Positions 8,448-17,115 of a stretch of DNA of 39,075 nucleotides are shown here, in pieces. Under the pieces are notes generated by a model. That model was given only the letters and a program-made list of their open reading frames with translations, had not been told where the DNA came from and made no database searches. Source of the stretch: Desulfococcus sp. 4484_241 (GTDB lineage: Bacteria; Desulfobacterota; Desulfobacteria; Desulfobacterales; Desulfosudaceae); contig MZGQ01000045.1 in assembly GCA_002085115.1 (NCBI GenBank), forward strand, positions 1 through 39,075, given 5' to 3'. The position numbers and the translations under genes were made by a program. Each line of letters begins with the position of its first letter. Within the stretch, counting starts at the first letter, position 1.

Positions 8448-9590
8448 TCAAAGCAACCCCAGGGCTATTTGCGCAGCGCGCGCCGAGGCTCCAGGACCGC
8501 CCAGTTTCTCTCTTACCATGGCAAGATTACGCCTTGCCTCTTCAAGAACCTTACCATCCCCCACCATCTGCAGAATCTGTCCGGCAATATTACCAGCCGA
8601 CGCATTCCCCTGTATCAGTTCCGGGACTATTTCACGGCCTGCGATAAGGTTTACAAGGCTTATGTTTTTTATACGGACAAGAGCCCTGGCCAGCAGATAA
8701 CTCACCAATGAAACCCTGTAGATTACAACCATAGGCACACCGTAAAGTGCTGTTTCAAGGCCGACCGTACCTGAAGCAGTCACGACCAGCGTACTTTGTC
8801 CCAGTACCTCGCCGGCTCCACCTGCAACCAGGGCAAACCTGGTCCTGCCTTCAAACGGTTCCGTGATCCTGGCAACATGCTCTATGGGCACAGACGGTGC
8901 ACATGAAACCAGAAAGGTAATATCGTCCCTGCTCTTGCCTATCATGGCTGCGGCTTTCATCATTATGGGAAGGTGCCGTTCCACCTCTCCCGGCCTTGAG
9001 CCGGGAAGAAGCCCGACAACAGGACCGTCTCTGTCTGAAACCGTTGTTGTATGGCTGCTTTTTTCAACATCAAGAAGAGGGTGGCCGACAAAGGTCGCGG
9101 GCACGCCATGGCTGGTGAAAAACTCCTCTTCAAACGGAAGAATAACCGCCATACGGTCAACCAGCTTTCTTATCGTCCTGACCCGTCCCTGCCGCCACGC
9201 CCACACCTGCGGCGCAATGTAGTAAAAGACAGGTATCCCCATACGCTTGGCCACAGCAGCCAGCCTGAGATTAAAATCCGGGAAATCAACAAGAATAAGA
9301 AGATCGGGCAGCCCGGAGAGCACTATCCTTTTGGTGGCAGACATTCCGGCAAAAATCTCCGGCAATTTTCTTATCACCTCGGTTATTCCAACAACAGAAA
9401 GCTGTGATGCATCAATCACTATCTTGACGCCGGCACTGCGCATGGCCTGGCCTCCCACACCGCAAAAAAACAGCGAATCACCGGCCTGCGAACGCATCTG
9501 CCGCACTAAATTGGCGCCGTGCATATCTCCAGAGGCTTCTCCGGCAACGATCATCACACACTTTTGGGGACTGTTCGATTCCTGGAGCAT
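8448..9590 (-). CDS. lpxB: Lipid-A-disaccharide synthase LpxB
   Basis: Encodes about 380 residues, normal for LpxB, the GT19 glycosyltransferase that joins UDP-diacylglucosamine to lipid X. Diagnostic motifs include IVAGEASGDMHGANL near the N-terminus, LVDFPDFNLRLA, YYIAPQVWAWRQGR, FVGHPLLD, LLPGSRPGEVERHLPI, ASGTVGLETALYGVPMVVIYR and the C-terminal REKLGGPGASARAA. The ATG at 9590 is preferred over an earlier TTG at 9602, which would overlap the upstream dehydrogenase gene; the ATG starts one base after that gene's TAA stop. It follows lpxI and the dehydrogenase in the lipid A operon. Confidence 0.97.
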   Translation of the reverse strand: MLQESNSPQKCVMIVAGEASGDMHGANLVRQMRSQAGDSLFFCGVGGQAMRSAGVKIVIDASQLSVVGITEVIRKLPEIFAGMSATKRIVLSGLPDLLILVDFPDFNLRLAAVAKRMGIPVFYYIAPQVWAWRQGRVRTIRKLVDRMAVILPFEEEFFTSHGVPATFVGHPLLDVEKSSHTTTVSDRDGPVVGLLPGSRPGEVERHLPIMMKAAAMIGKSRDDITFLVSCAPSVPIEHVARITEPFEGRTRFALVAGGAGEVLGQSTLVVTASGTVGLETALYGVPMVVIYRVSLVSYLLARALVRIKNISLVNLIAGREIVPELIQGNASAGNIAGQILQMVGDGKVLEEARRNLAMVREKLGGPGASARAAQIALGLL

Positions 9591-9591
9591 C

Positions 9592-10554
9592 TTATTTCCC
9601 AAAACCGGCCCTTGTCTTGCTTATCTGTTCCATGACGGCCAACGCGACCCTGAGCGCCTCCCGGCCTTCCCTGCCTGACACGTCAGGTTTCTCACGGTTT
9701 ATAACACTCCGCACAAAACCCCTGAGTTCCTGTTCAAGCGGGTCCCCGCCTTCAGCAAACAAAAGCTCCCTTATCGTAAGCCCGGGGATCAGCCCGGAAT
9801 CATCGCCTCCCTGGCTCTTGTCGATTATAGTTATGCCTCGTTTTGCAAAATCAAACGCCATATATGCGTCCTTCTGGAACATCCGCAGCTTTCGCTCATT
9901 GCGGGTGGATATCCTGCTTGCCGTGACATTTGCCACGCACCCGCATTTGAATTCCAGCCTGGCATTGGCTATATCGACAGAATCGGATATAACATCGATA
10001 CCTGCGGCCCTTATGTCCGAAACCTCCGATCGTACAAAGTTCAGGATAAGATCTATATCGTGTATCATCAAATCCAGAACAACGCTGACATCGGTGCCTC
10101 TCGGCTTGTATATGCTCAACCTGTGCGACTCTATGAACACCGGGTCTTTTACCATGTTTTTAATCGGAACAATGGCGGGATTGAACCGCTCAAGATGCCC
10201 AACCTGCAAAACAAGGTCCCTTGCCTCCGCCATCTCTATCAAACGATCCGCTTCCTCCAGCGTGGACGTCATGGGCTTTTCAAGCATGACATCCACCCCG
10301 TTTGCAAGGAATGCGCCTGCGACTTCAAAATGGCTGCGTGTCGGTACAACCACGCTCACTGCGTCAACCTTGCCAACAAGTTCCCTGTAATCTGTATACG
10401 GTTTTACATTCAGCTTTTCTGCGATCTCTCCTGCAACGCACGGATCGACATCCGCCACCCCCACAAGCTCAACATCATCCATCCCGGCATACTTCTCGGC
10501 GTGAAACTTGCCAAGATAACCGACACCGATTACAGCAACCCTGAGTTTTCCCAT
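9592..10554 (-). CDS. Gfo/Idh/MocA family oxidoreductase in the lipid A operon
   Basis: Encodes 320 residues. The N-terminal Rossmann domain has the GVGYLGKFHAEKY nucleotide-binding loop. The EKPMTSTLEEADRL motif (EKP) and the DLMIHDIDLIL segment (a D-x3-H-D-x-D catalytic pattern) identify the Gfo/Idh/MocA NAD(P)-dependent sugar dehydrogenases. It sits between lpxI and lpxB with short spacing, an arrangement I recall from other deltaproteobacterial lpx operons. By analogy, GnnA of this family oxidises the 3-position of UDP-GlcNAc ahead of the aminotransferase GnnB, giving amide-linked lipid A. No gnnB-like gene is seen in this window, so a lipid A role is an inference from position. Confidence 0.9.
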   Translation of the reverse strand: MGKLRVAVIGVGYLGKFHAEKYAGMDDVELVGVADVDPCVAGEIAEKLNVKPYTDYRELVGKVDAVSVVVPTRSHFEVAGAFLANGVDVMLEKPMTSTLEEADRLIEMAEARDLVLQVGHLERFNPAIVPIKNMVKDPVFIESHRLSIYKPRGTDVSVVLDLMIHDIDLILNFVRSEVSDIRAAGIDVISDSVDIANARLEFKCGCVANVTASRISTRNERKLRMFQKDAYMAFDFAKRGITIIDKSQGGDDSGLIPGLTIRELLFAEGGDPLEQELRGFVRSVINREKPDVSGREGREALRVALAVMEQISKTRAGFGK

Positions 10555-10582
10555 ATCGATCCTGACAGATTATTTAAAAAAA

Positions 10583-11416
10583 TCATTTTTCAGCGCCAGA
10601 CGGCAAGGCCCCGTCTTTCAAAGCCACAATGGATATTCCATGCTCATCGGCGAATGAAACCATCTCATCCTTTTCAAACACCACGGCCTTGCCCGCCTCT
10701 ATGGCCAAGGTAAAAGCGTTGACAGAATGCATGGTTTTCACCGTTTCCAGCCCTACAGCCGGAACATCGAAACGTGTATCCTGGTTGGGCTTGCACACCT
10801 TGACCACCACGGCATCCCCGCCTCCCAGCGAACCTCCCCTGGTAATGGCCGCATCAGTTCCTTCAATCGCCTCGACCGCCAGGACAGACCCTTTCTGCAC
10901 AACGACACACTGCCCGATGTCGAGCCTGCCGATCTCCTTTGCAATACGCCACCCGACCTCAATATCGGACCATTGGCTGGCGGTTGGAGTTCTCTTGGTC
11001 CAGCACCCTTCGTCAGCCAATACATCCGGCAGCAGGAAGGTGGATGATCTAACCACAAACCCCCTTGACTCAAGCAGGTTTGCAAAACTTCTCAGCAACG
11101 TATCATCATGGGTGTCGGTAAGGCCCGCAAGAAGGGAAAGTGCGGTTGCGTCCGGTTTGATGTCCGAGAACATGCTGCCGGGCTTCCTTATCCAGCCGAT
11201 AATGACAATATCGGTAACCCGGTTTTGCCTGAAAAAATCGATCAGCCGCTCCACCTCGCCTATATTCAGCCACCGGACCATCTCGACCCGGTTTTCAATG
11301 CCAGGTTCGGCCTGGTTGAGATAGGCGGCCGCATACACCCTGTAATCAGCGGCCTTTGCGGCATCCGCAAACATGAGGGGAAAACGCCCCCCTCCCGCTA
11401 TGAGTCCTATATTCAT
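10583..11416 (-). CDS. lpxI: UDP-2,3-diacylglucosamine pyrophosphatase LpxI
   Basis: Encodes 277 residues of the DUF1009/LpxI family, which hydrolyses UDP-2,3-diacylglucosamine to lipid X, replacing LpxH in many alpha- and deltaproteobacteria. Visible landmarks are the start MNIGLIAGGGRFPLMFADAA, the VIIGWIRKPG segment, and the C-terminal domain with GQCVVVQKGSVLAVEAIEGTDA and KVCKPNQDTRFDVPAVGLETV. Its position between lpxA and lpxB supports the call. No LpxH is seen nearby. Confidence 0.95.
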   Translation of the reverse strand: MNIGLIAGGGRFPLMFADAAKAADYRVYAAAYLNQAEPGIENRVEMVRWLNIGEVERLIDFFRQNRVTDIVIIGWIRKPGSMFSDIKPDATALSLLAGLTDTHDDTLLRSFANLLESRGFVVRSSTFLLPDVLADEGCWTKRTPTASQWSDIEVGWRIAKEIGRLDIGQCVVVQKGSVLAVEAIEGTDAAITRGGSLGGGDAVVVKVCKPNQDTRFDVPAVGLETVKTMHSVNAFTLAIEAGKAVVFEKDEMVSFADEHGISIVALKDGALPSGAEK

Positions 11417-11446
11417 GAGTATACCAGCTTTGGGATTAATCGTGCA

Positions 11447-12217
11447 CTACCTGGTCAAACCACGGCCGGAGGCTGTTATAAACTCCAGAAAATTTTTAAC
11501 CTCTGGTGTCTGCTCCACCTCGGCGTAGGCTCTTTCAACAGCCTCGTTAAGTGTAAGCCCTATGCGAAAAACTATCCTGTAAGCCTTTTTAAGCGCTGCC
11601 ATTACGTTTGGAGGAAAGTTGTGGCGTTTCAGCCCCACCACGTTAAGCCCGTAAAGCCTGGCCCTGTCGCCCGCAGCAATCACATAAGGCGGAACATCCT
11701 TGACTACCGCTGATTTGCCGCCTATAAACGCATAATCGCCTATCTTGACAAACTGGTGGATAGCAACCAATCCTCCTATGGTTGCATAGTCCCCCACAAC
11801 TATATGTCCCGCCAGTGTGGCGTTGTTTGAAAAAATCACCTTTTTCCCCACTATGCAATCATGAGCCACATGGGTATATGCCATCAGCAGGCAGTCATCA
11901 CCTATCCTGGTCAGACCGCCGCCCTCGCTGGTCCCCCTGTTTATGGTCACAAATTCACGTATCGTGCACCTGTCTCCGATCTCAAGATGCGTGAGCTCTC
12001 CTTCAAACTTCAGTGACTGAGGGATTTCACCTATCGATGCAAACTGGAATATGCGACAGTCTTTTCCTATTGTCGTGTAGGGCCGGATAACCACGTTAGA
12101 CCCTATAACGGTTCCCTCGCCTATGGATACGTGATCACCTATACATGAGTAAGCTCCTATTTCCACTCCCGGCGCTATATCCGCGTCTTTATCAATGATT
12201 GCTGTTGGATGTATCAC
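11447..12217 (-). CDS. lpxA: Acyl-ACP--UDP-N-acetylglucosamine O-acyltransferase LpxA
   Basis: Encodes 256 residues, typical for LpxA, which makes the first step of lipid A synthesis. The left-handed beta-helix hexapeptide repeats run from residue 1 to about 185. The catalytic His is in MAYTHVAHDC. IREFVTINRGT and GGLVAIHQFVKIGDYAFIGG match conserved substrate-binding parts. The helical C-terminal domain contains GLNVVGLKRHNF. It ends 30 bases before lpxI. Family members can differ in acyl length and in preference for UDP-GlcNAc or UDP-GlcNAc3N; this cannot be read here with confidence. Confidence 0.97.
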   Translation of the reverse strand: MIHPTAIIDKDADIAPGVEIGAYSCIGDHVSIGEGTVIGSNVVIRPYTTIGKDCRIFQFASIGEIPQSLKFEGELTHLEIGDRCTIREFVTINRGTSEGGGLTRIGDDCLLMAYTHVAHDCIVGKKVIFSNNATLAGHIVVGDYATIGGLVAIHQFVKIGDYAFIGGKSAVVKDVPPYVIAAGDRARLYGLNVVGLKRHNFPPNVMAALKKAYRIVFRIGLTLNEAVERAYAEVEQTPEVKNFLEFITASGRGLTR

Positions 12218-12237
12218 TTGTCCTAAGCCTCTCTGCT

Positions 12238-12684
12238 TTATTCTGACGGGTTACTCAGGCTTGCCATTATCTGGGCCTCGGCTACACGCCTGCCCTCCAC
12301 CTCGGCAAAAGCCTCTACCTTTATGGTATTTAGTTTCTCCTTCACGATCCTGGCGCAAATCACAAGGCAATCACCAGGAACCACCTTTCTTCTGAACCGC
12401 ACCTTGTCAAGTCCGGTCAAGTACCTTATGCCGAGTCCCGGCTCCTGCGTCTTTGACAGACCGATCAGCATGCCTCCGGCCTGGCACATAGCCTCTATTA
12501 TAAGCACACCCGGCATAACCGGGTTGCCGGGGAAATGGCCCGCAGCCCAAGGCTCACAGGCGGAAACGTTTTTTATGGCCTTGATACTTTCATTGGGGAC
12601 AATCTCTACCACCCTGTCGATCATTATAAAGGGGTAACGCTGGGGCAGCATTTCGAGAATTTTCCTGATATCAACTGAATCCAT
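12238..12684 (-). CDS. fabZ: (3R)-hydroxyacyl-ACP dehydratase FabZ
   Basis: Encodes 148 residues from the ATG at 12684; a longer reading to 12735 would overlap lpxD and lacks family similarity at its start. The hot-dog fold motifs are present: ILEMLPQRYPFIMIDRV, the catalytic His in GHFPGNPVMPGVL and the catalytic Glu in LIIEAMCQAGG. FabZ dehydrates beta-hydroxyacyl-ACP in fatty acid elongation and shares its substrate pool with LpxA and LpxD, explaining its place between lpxD and lpxA. Confidence 0.96.
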   Translation of the reverse strand: MDSVDIRKILEMLPQRYPFIMIDRVVEIVPNESIKAIKNVSACEPWAAGHFPGNPVMPGVLIIEAMCQAGGMLIGLSKTQEPGLGIRYLTGLDKVRFRRKVVPGDCLVICARIVKEKLNTIKVEAFAEVEGRRVAEAQIMASLSNPSE

Positions 12685-12700
12685 GGATGCATATCCCTTG

Positions 12701-13738
12701 TTATTCTTTGCCCTGCCTCTTTTCAAGGCTGGCAAGCCGTTTTTCGATTTCAGAGATCCTCTTTTTCAAAGAGGGAAGCCTTGCAACAATGCTTTGTGCC
12801 CTGAGCCACAGCTTGTGTGGAATGCCAGGCGTTCCGGAGACGACCTCACCCGGCCCGACCGTCTTAACTATGCCTGCCTGCGGGCCTATTATGGCGTTGT
12901 CTCCTATCTCTATATGCCCCGATATACCTGCCTGACCGGCAAGTATAACGTGCCTGCCTATTGTCGTGCTTCCCGCAACACCGACCTGGGCTACAATTAT
13001 CGTATTCTCTCCCACCACCACGTTATGCGCTATATGCACAAGGTTATCGGTCTTGACGCCTCTCTTTATCCATGTCTTGCCAAAAGTACCCCTGTCTATG
13101 GTATTCACCGCGCCTATTTCAACATCGTCATCTATCTGAACCGTTCCGCTGTGAGGAATCTTGACATATACTTCACCTTCAGGAGCAAACCCGAAACCGT
13201 CACTGCCAATAACTGTCCCCGCGTGAATGGTCACCCGGCTGCCTATGGCACATCCGTGGAGAATCGACACATTGGGGTGGATCATCACGTCATCGCCGAT
13301 AACAACATGATCACCGACAAATGCTCCCCCCATGACCGACACGTTATCACCCATGGTGACATCATCGCCTATAACGGTGCAGGGGCCTATGGAAACATTT
13401 CTGCCGCACGAAAAATGTTCTCCCACAGATGCGGTCCTGTGGATTCCTTCCTGAGGCTTATCCCCTGGAATAAAGAGCTGCATGACCCTGGCAAACGCCG
13501 CCTGTGGATTGTCAACCTCCACAAGATCGAACCGACCCTTGTTAACCCCCTTGGGCACGATCACCGCGCCGGCTCCGGTCGCGTCAAGACGCTTTAAATA
13601 ATTACCACCCGCAGCCAGGGTGATGTCGGTTTCACCGGCATGCTCAAACGGGGCAACCCCGAAGATCTCCCTGCCGGGATCCCCATGCACGGTTCCACCT
13701 ACAATCTCTGCAATCTCGGAAAGAGTCATCATCTTCAT
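12701..13738 (-). CDS. lpxD: UDP-3-O-acylglucosamine N-acyltransferase LpxD
   Basis: Encodes 345 residues, the usual LpxD size. An N-terminal uridine-binding domain (about 1-100, with LSEIAEIVGGTVHGD) precedes a left-handed beta-helix of hexapeptide repeats (about 105-310). The active-site His is in LVHIAHNVVVGENT, followed by AGQAGISGHIEIGDNAIIG in outline. A C-terminal helix (VARLPSLKKRISEIEKRLASLE) probably forms the trimeric coiled coil. It makes the second acylation of lipid A. It starts 17 bases after ompH. Confidence 0.97.
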   Translation of the reverse strand: MKMMTLSEIAEIVGGTVHGDPGREIFGVAPFEHAGETDITLAAGGNYLKRLDATGAGAVIVPKGVNKGRFDLVEVDNPQAAFARVMQLFIPGDKPQEGIHRTASVGEHFSCGRNVSIGPCTVIGDDVTMGDNVSVMGGAFVGDHVVIGDDVMIHPNVSILHGCAIGSRVTIHAGTVIGSDGFGFAPEGEVYVKIPHSGTVQIDDDVEIGAVNTIDRGTFGKTWIKRGVKTDNLVHIAHNVVVGENTIIVAQVGVAGSTTIGRHVILAGQAGISGHIEIGDNAIIGPQAGIVKTVGPGEVVSGTPGIPHKLWLRAQSIVARLPSLKKRISEIEKRLASLEKRQGKE

Positions 13739-13754
13739 ACGATGCAGCTACCGG

Positions 13755-14330
13755 TTATTTATGGCCCGTGGCTTTGGAGCCTGCCTTTTGCCTGTTTTCC
13801 CCTTCCAGGACCAGATGCTTGGAATTGGCAAACTGTATCAGCTTGTCTGTGACATCCAGCGCGCCCGGGCAGTAAAGAACAAACTCATTCCTGAGTAAAA
13901 GCAAAAATCCCTTTTTTTGCCCGAACTCATTGGCAAGTGCCTTGAGTTTCCTGCTCAGGTCTGAAACGACCTCCTTGTTGAGATTGCGTATGGTTTCGGT
14001 GTGTTTCTTTTTCATCATGTCAAAATCATACTTCTTTATCCTGTACTCCCGCTCCCGCTGTTCTCTCTTTTCATCGCTTAAGACCATTGCGTCGCGCTCA
14101 AGCGCGGTTTCAAGCTCCTTTAGCTTCTTACCGGCCTCCTCCAGTTGGGCGTCGAGCTTCTTGTATTCACTCTCCACCTTGGCATTCGCAGCCTTGCCTA
14201 TATCAGACTCCATGTAAAACCGCTGCACGTTTACAACGCCTATTTTAGCCACATCAGCCGAATGGCATGGCAACGCTAAAAATATCGTTAGAACCGTGAC
14301 CAGACCTACAGGTATAAACATTTTCTTCAT
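13755..14330 (-). CDS. OmpH/Skp family periplasmic chaperone
   Basis: Encodes 191 residues. A signal peptide (MKKMFIPVGLVTVLTIFLALPCHSADV) is followed by the OmpH/Skp start AKIGVVNVQRFYMESDIGKA. A long charged coiled coil (about residues 45-130) follows, as in the tentacles of the Skp trimer that holds unfolded outer-membrane proteins. A C-terminal strand segment (LLLRNEFVLYCPGALDVTDKLI in outline) resembles the trimerisation body. The bamA-ompH-lpxD order is standard. The basic C-terminal extension (QKAGSKATGHK) is a small oddity. Confidence 0.93.
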   Translation of the reverse strand: MKKMFIPVGLVTVLTIFLALPCHSADVAKIGVVNVQRFYMESDIGKAANAKVESEYKKLDAQLEEAGKKLKELETALERDAMVLSDEKREQREREYRIKKYDFDMMKKKHTETIRNLNKEVVSDLSRKLKALANEFGQKKGFLLLLRNEFVLYCPGALDVTDKLIQFANSKHLVLEGENRQKAGSKATGHK

Positions 14331-14352
14331 GCCGCAAACCTCCCTTTAATTT

Positions 14353-17115
14353 TTAAAAAGCCGTGCCCATGGTAAATTCCCAGCGACCACCGGAATCTTC
14401 TCCCTCTCTCGGGTTCAGTATATAGCCTCTCTCCAGGCGTATCGGCCCCATGGGGGAATACCAGCGTATTCCAAAGCCCGCACTTTTTCGCAGCGGGGCA
14501 GAAAAGAGAGTTCCCCCATCATCGTACACATTACCAGCGTCATAGAACAGTACACCAACCAGACCGGCTTTCTTGTCAAACATCGGGCACAGAATCTCGA
14601 AATTGAACTGCAAAAACTTATCGCCACCCTTCTCCTCCAGGATTACTTCCTCCCAGCTGTTTGTCGCACTGGACCATACAAGGGCCTTCTTTACCACCGC
14701 TATATCATGCCAGTCAAAACCCCGCAACGAATTGATCCCGCCAAGGTAAAAACGCTCATAATCAGGGAGAAATCCGTCCCCGTTTTCATGAACAAAACCG
14801 AACTTCGAATGGGCAAATCCTATCAGCCTCCAGAACAGCGGGTGATACCACCCCGCTTCCCCGGTATACTTTACAAACCCCACATCTCCTCCCAAAGGGC
14901 CCCCGGCATATTCAACAGACAATGAGCTCTTTATTCCCCTGCTTGGAGTTATTACGTTATCCCTGGTATCGTAAACAAGGGATGTAAGAATACTGCTTGT
15001 CAGCCAGCTGCCGTCATCCTGTGCCATCTCCTGTATCGAACTTGGCGCAAAAACCGTCAGGTTTTTAACCCTGTTGTCATCAATTGCGTATGAAAAATAG
15101 ATACGCGTATTTTCGTAAATGGGATAACTGAACCGCAATGCACCGCCTGTCGTGTCACGGTCATATGTGTCCTCATCCACCGACCAGTCATAAAGGTCAA
15201 ACCCTGCGGAAAGGTGTGTATCGAAAAGCCAGGGCTCGGTGAAGCTCAGCTTGTACTCGGTAGAGGTCCCGCCCACCTGGGCCTGTAGATTCAGCACCTG
15301 TCCGCGACCGAAAAGGTTATTCTGGCTTATGGATGTTGTGAAAAAGAGGTCCTCCACGCTGCTGTACCCGCCTCCGAAAGTAAACATGCCGGTGGGTTTC
15401 TCTTCCACGTTGATTTTCAGATCTATACTGTCCTTATTGCCCGGCTTCTCTTCCGTGTCGACTTTTACATTTTCAAAATAGTTAAGCCTGTAAAGTTTTG
15501 CTATGCTTTTCTTTAGACGTGACCCGCTGTATAGTTCCTGTTCATACACATCAAGCTCGCGCCGGATCACCTTGTCCCTCGTCTTCGTATTGCCGGTTAT
15601 AATAATATCGTCAAAATACACAGGATCGCCTTTTTTAACCACGTAGGTTATATCCACCTTCGTATTGTCGTCGTCCCTGCGGATATCAGGCACCACATCC
15701 GCGTAGAAATATCCCCGGTCGGAATAGTAATCGTTCAGCCTCAATATATCGGCCCTTAGCACAGACCTGTTGAAATAGTTCTGCCCGGTTATTTTGAGTT
15801 CCTGCATCAACTCCTTTTTCTCGTCGCCGACGTCCCCTCCGATATCAACGGCTCCTACCTTGAAACGCTTTCCTTCCGAAATCTTGATGGTGATATATAT
15901 CCAATTGTCCTTGTAGACTATTTCAGGCTCTGCAATGCGCGCATCGATATAACCGTTGTCGCTATAAAGTTCCGCTATTTTGGCCATATCCTGCCGCAGC
16001 TGGGCCATCTCCAGTTCGCCTGAAGAGGTGAGCCAAGAGAAAAAACCCTTTTCCGATGTTTTCATAACCTTGCGAAGCTGCTTGTCGCTGTATGCGCTGT
16101 TCCCCTCGAAAACAATTTTACGTATCAGCGATTTTTTGCCTGCGTCTATTATGAACTCAAGGTCCACCAGGCCTTCTTTTTTTTCCTTTATCTTGTAGGA
16201 CACCTTTACATTATGGTAGTTCTTCCCCTTGTACATCTGCTCTATACGCTTTACGCTTTCGAAAACGTCTGCCAGGTTCAAAATTGCACCATGTTTGACG
16301 GTAAGTTCCTTTTTGATATCCTCCTGGCTGAAAACAAGAGCACTGTCTTTTACGGTTATCTCATCGACAGTCGACCGCTCCCTTACTGTAAAAACGATCT
16401 TTTTACCATTTGGCGTATCCTGGGCTTCTGCACGCACGTCATCGAAATATCCCATGGCATAGATGTTTTTTATGTCCCTGGAAACCCTGTTCCTGTCGTA
16501 TATATCCCCCCTCCTTGTTGTTACTACACGCTTTATTGCGTCAGCTTCTATGCGCCTGTTCCCGGCAACAACGACCTGCGCCACCCTTTTCCTGCCTGAA
16601 ACTGCAAGGCAGATCTCGGTTGAAATGTTTTTAACCACGCCGGCCAGTTTTTCATCCGAATCACCCTGGCCGAAAAAACGCCTTATCCTGCCGGAATTCA
16701 AATCCATAAGGGAAAGATCAAGACTGAATCCCTTACCGATAGAAGTAAAACTCCCCCACAACATGAAAGCCCCGCCATCCGACCTGGCAGCATCCTGCTT
16801 TGCGGCCGGCGAATCAAGACCGGCAGTATCCCTGTGGATATGAACTGCAGAGCCACACACGGTCTTAAACTGTTGCGCCAACATATCGAGCACCTGGCCT
16901 GAAATGGCAACGGCCCGGTTATCCAAAGAGTGAACGGTAAGCGGGAACATGACCATACCGGCATCGTCTCCGCCGGCGGCAGCCGAAGAAACCGCCAAAA
17001 ATAAAATGACAGGTGCTAATATACCCACAAGCACTATCTTCAGATTTATGACGGGATATTTGGACAGCGACAAATCAAGATACCGGAGATATCTGCTTTT
17101 CAAGAACCACTCCAT
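14353..17115 (-). CDS. bamA: Outer membrane assembly factor BamA with extra N-terminal domain
   Basis: Encodes 920 residues, longer than the approximately 760-810 typical of BamA. A hydrophobic segment near residues 27-48 is the probable signal sequence. Residues about 52-172 form an extra domain (VMFPLTVHSLDNRAV, LWGSFTSIGKGFSLDLSLMD) reminiscent of TolB-N/CsgG-like nucleoprotein-fold domains. Five POTRA repeats follow (from about 178, starting VVVAGNRRIEAD, and later KIVFEGNSAYSDKQL and IIITGNTKTRDKVI). The 16-strand barrel begins near 590, contains LGGINSLRGFDW (the VRGF-type loop), and ends in a terminal Phe. The start ATG directly follows the lolD stop codon. Confidence 0.95.
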   Translation of the reverse strand: MEWFLKSRYLRYLDLSLSKYPVINLKIVLVGILAPVILFLAVSSAAAGGDDAGMVMFPLTVHSLDNRAVAISGQVLDMLAQQFKTVCGSAVHIHRDTAGLDSPAAKQDAARSDGGAFMLWGSFTSIGKGFSLDLSLMDLNSGRIRRFFGQGDSDEKLAGVVKNISTEICLAVSGRKRVAQVVVAGNRRIEADAIKRVVTTRRGDIYDRNRVSRDIKNIYAMGYFDDVRAEAQDTPNGKKIVFTVRERSTVDEITVKDSALVFSQEDIKKELTVKHGAILNLADVFESVKRIEQMYKGKNYHNVKVSYKIKEKKEGLVDLEFIIDAGKKSLIRKIVFEGNSAYSDKQLRKVMKTSEKGFFSWLTSSGELEMAQLRQDMAKIAELYSDNGYIDARIAEPEIVYKDNWIYITIKISEGKRFKVGAVDIGGDVGDEKKELMQELKITGQNYFNRSVLRADILRLNDYYSDRGYFYADVVPDIRRDDDNTKVDITYVVKKGDPVYFDDIIITGNTKTRDKVIRRELDVYEQELYSGSRLKKSIAKLYRLNYFENVKVDTEEKPGNKDSIDLKINVEEKPTGMFTFGGGYSSVEDLFFTTSISQNNLFGRGQVLNLQAQVGGTSTEYKLSFTEPWLFDTHLSAGFDLYDWSVDEDTYDRDTTGGALRFSYPIYENTRIYFSYAIDDNRVKNLTVFAPSSIQEMAQDDGSWLTSSILTSLVYDTRDNVITPSRGIKSSLSVEYAGGPLGGDVGFVKYTGEAGWYHPLFWRLIGFAHSKFGFVHENGDGFLPDYERFYLGGINSLRGFDWHDIAVVKKALVWSSATNSWEEVILEEKGGDKFLQFNFEILCPMFDKKAGLVGVLFYDAGNVYDDGGTLFSAPLRKSAGFGIRWYSPMGPIRLERGYILNPREGEDSGGRWEFTMGTAF

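Noticed and set aside
9617-10390. 257-residue plus-strand open frame opposite the Gfo/Idh/MocA gene
   Set aside because: Antisense shadow with serine-rich, low-information sequence; the minus-strand frame has clear family motifs.
12683-13597. 304-residue plus-strand open frame opposite lpxD
   Set aside because: It is the antisense shadow of the hexapeptide-repeat gene lpxD; it has no family motifs, and its length comes from the repeat codon pattern.
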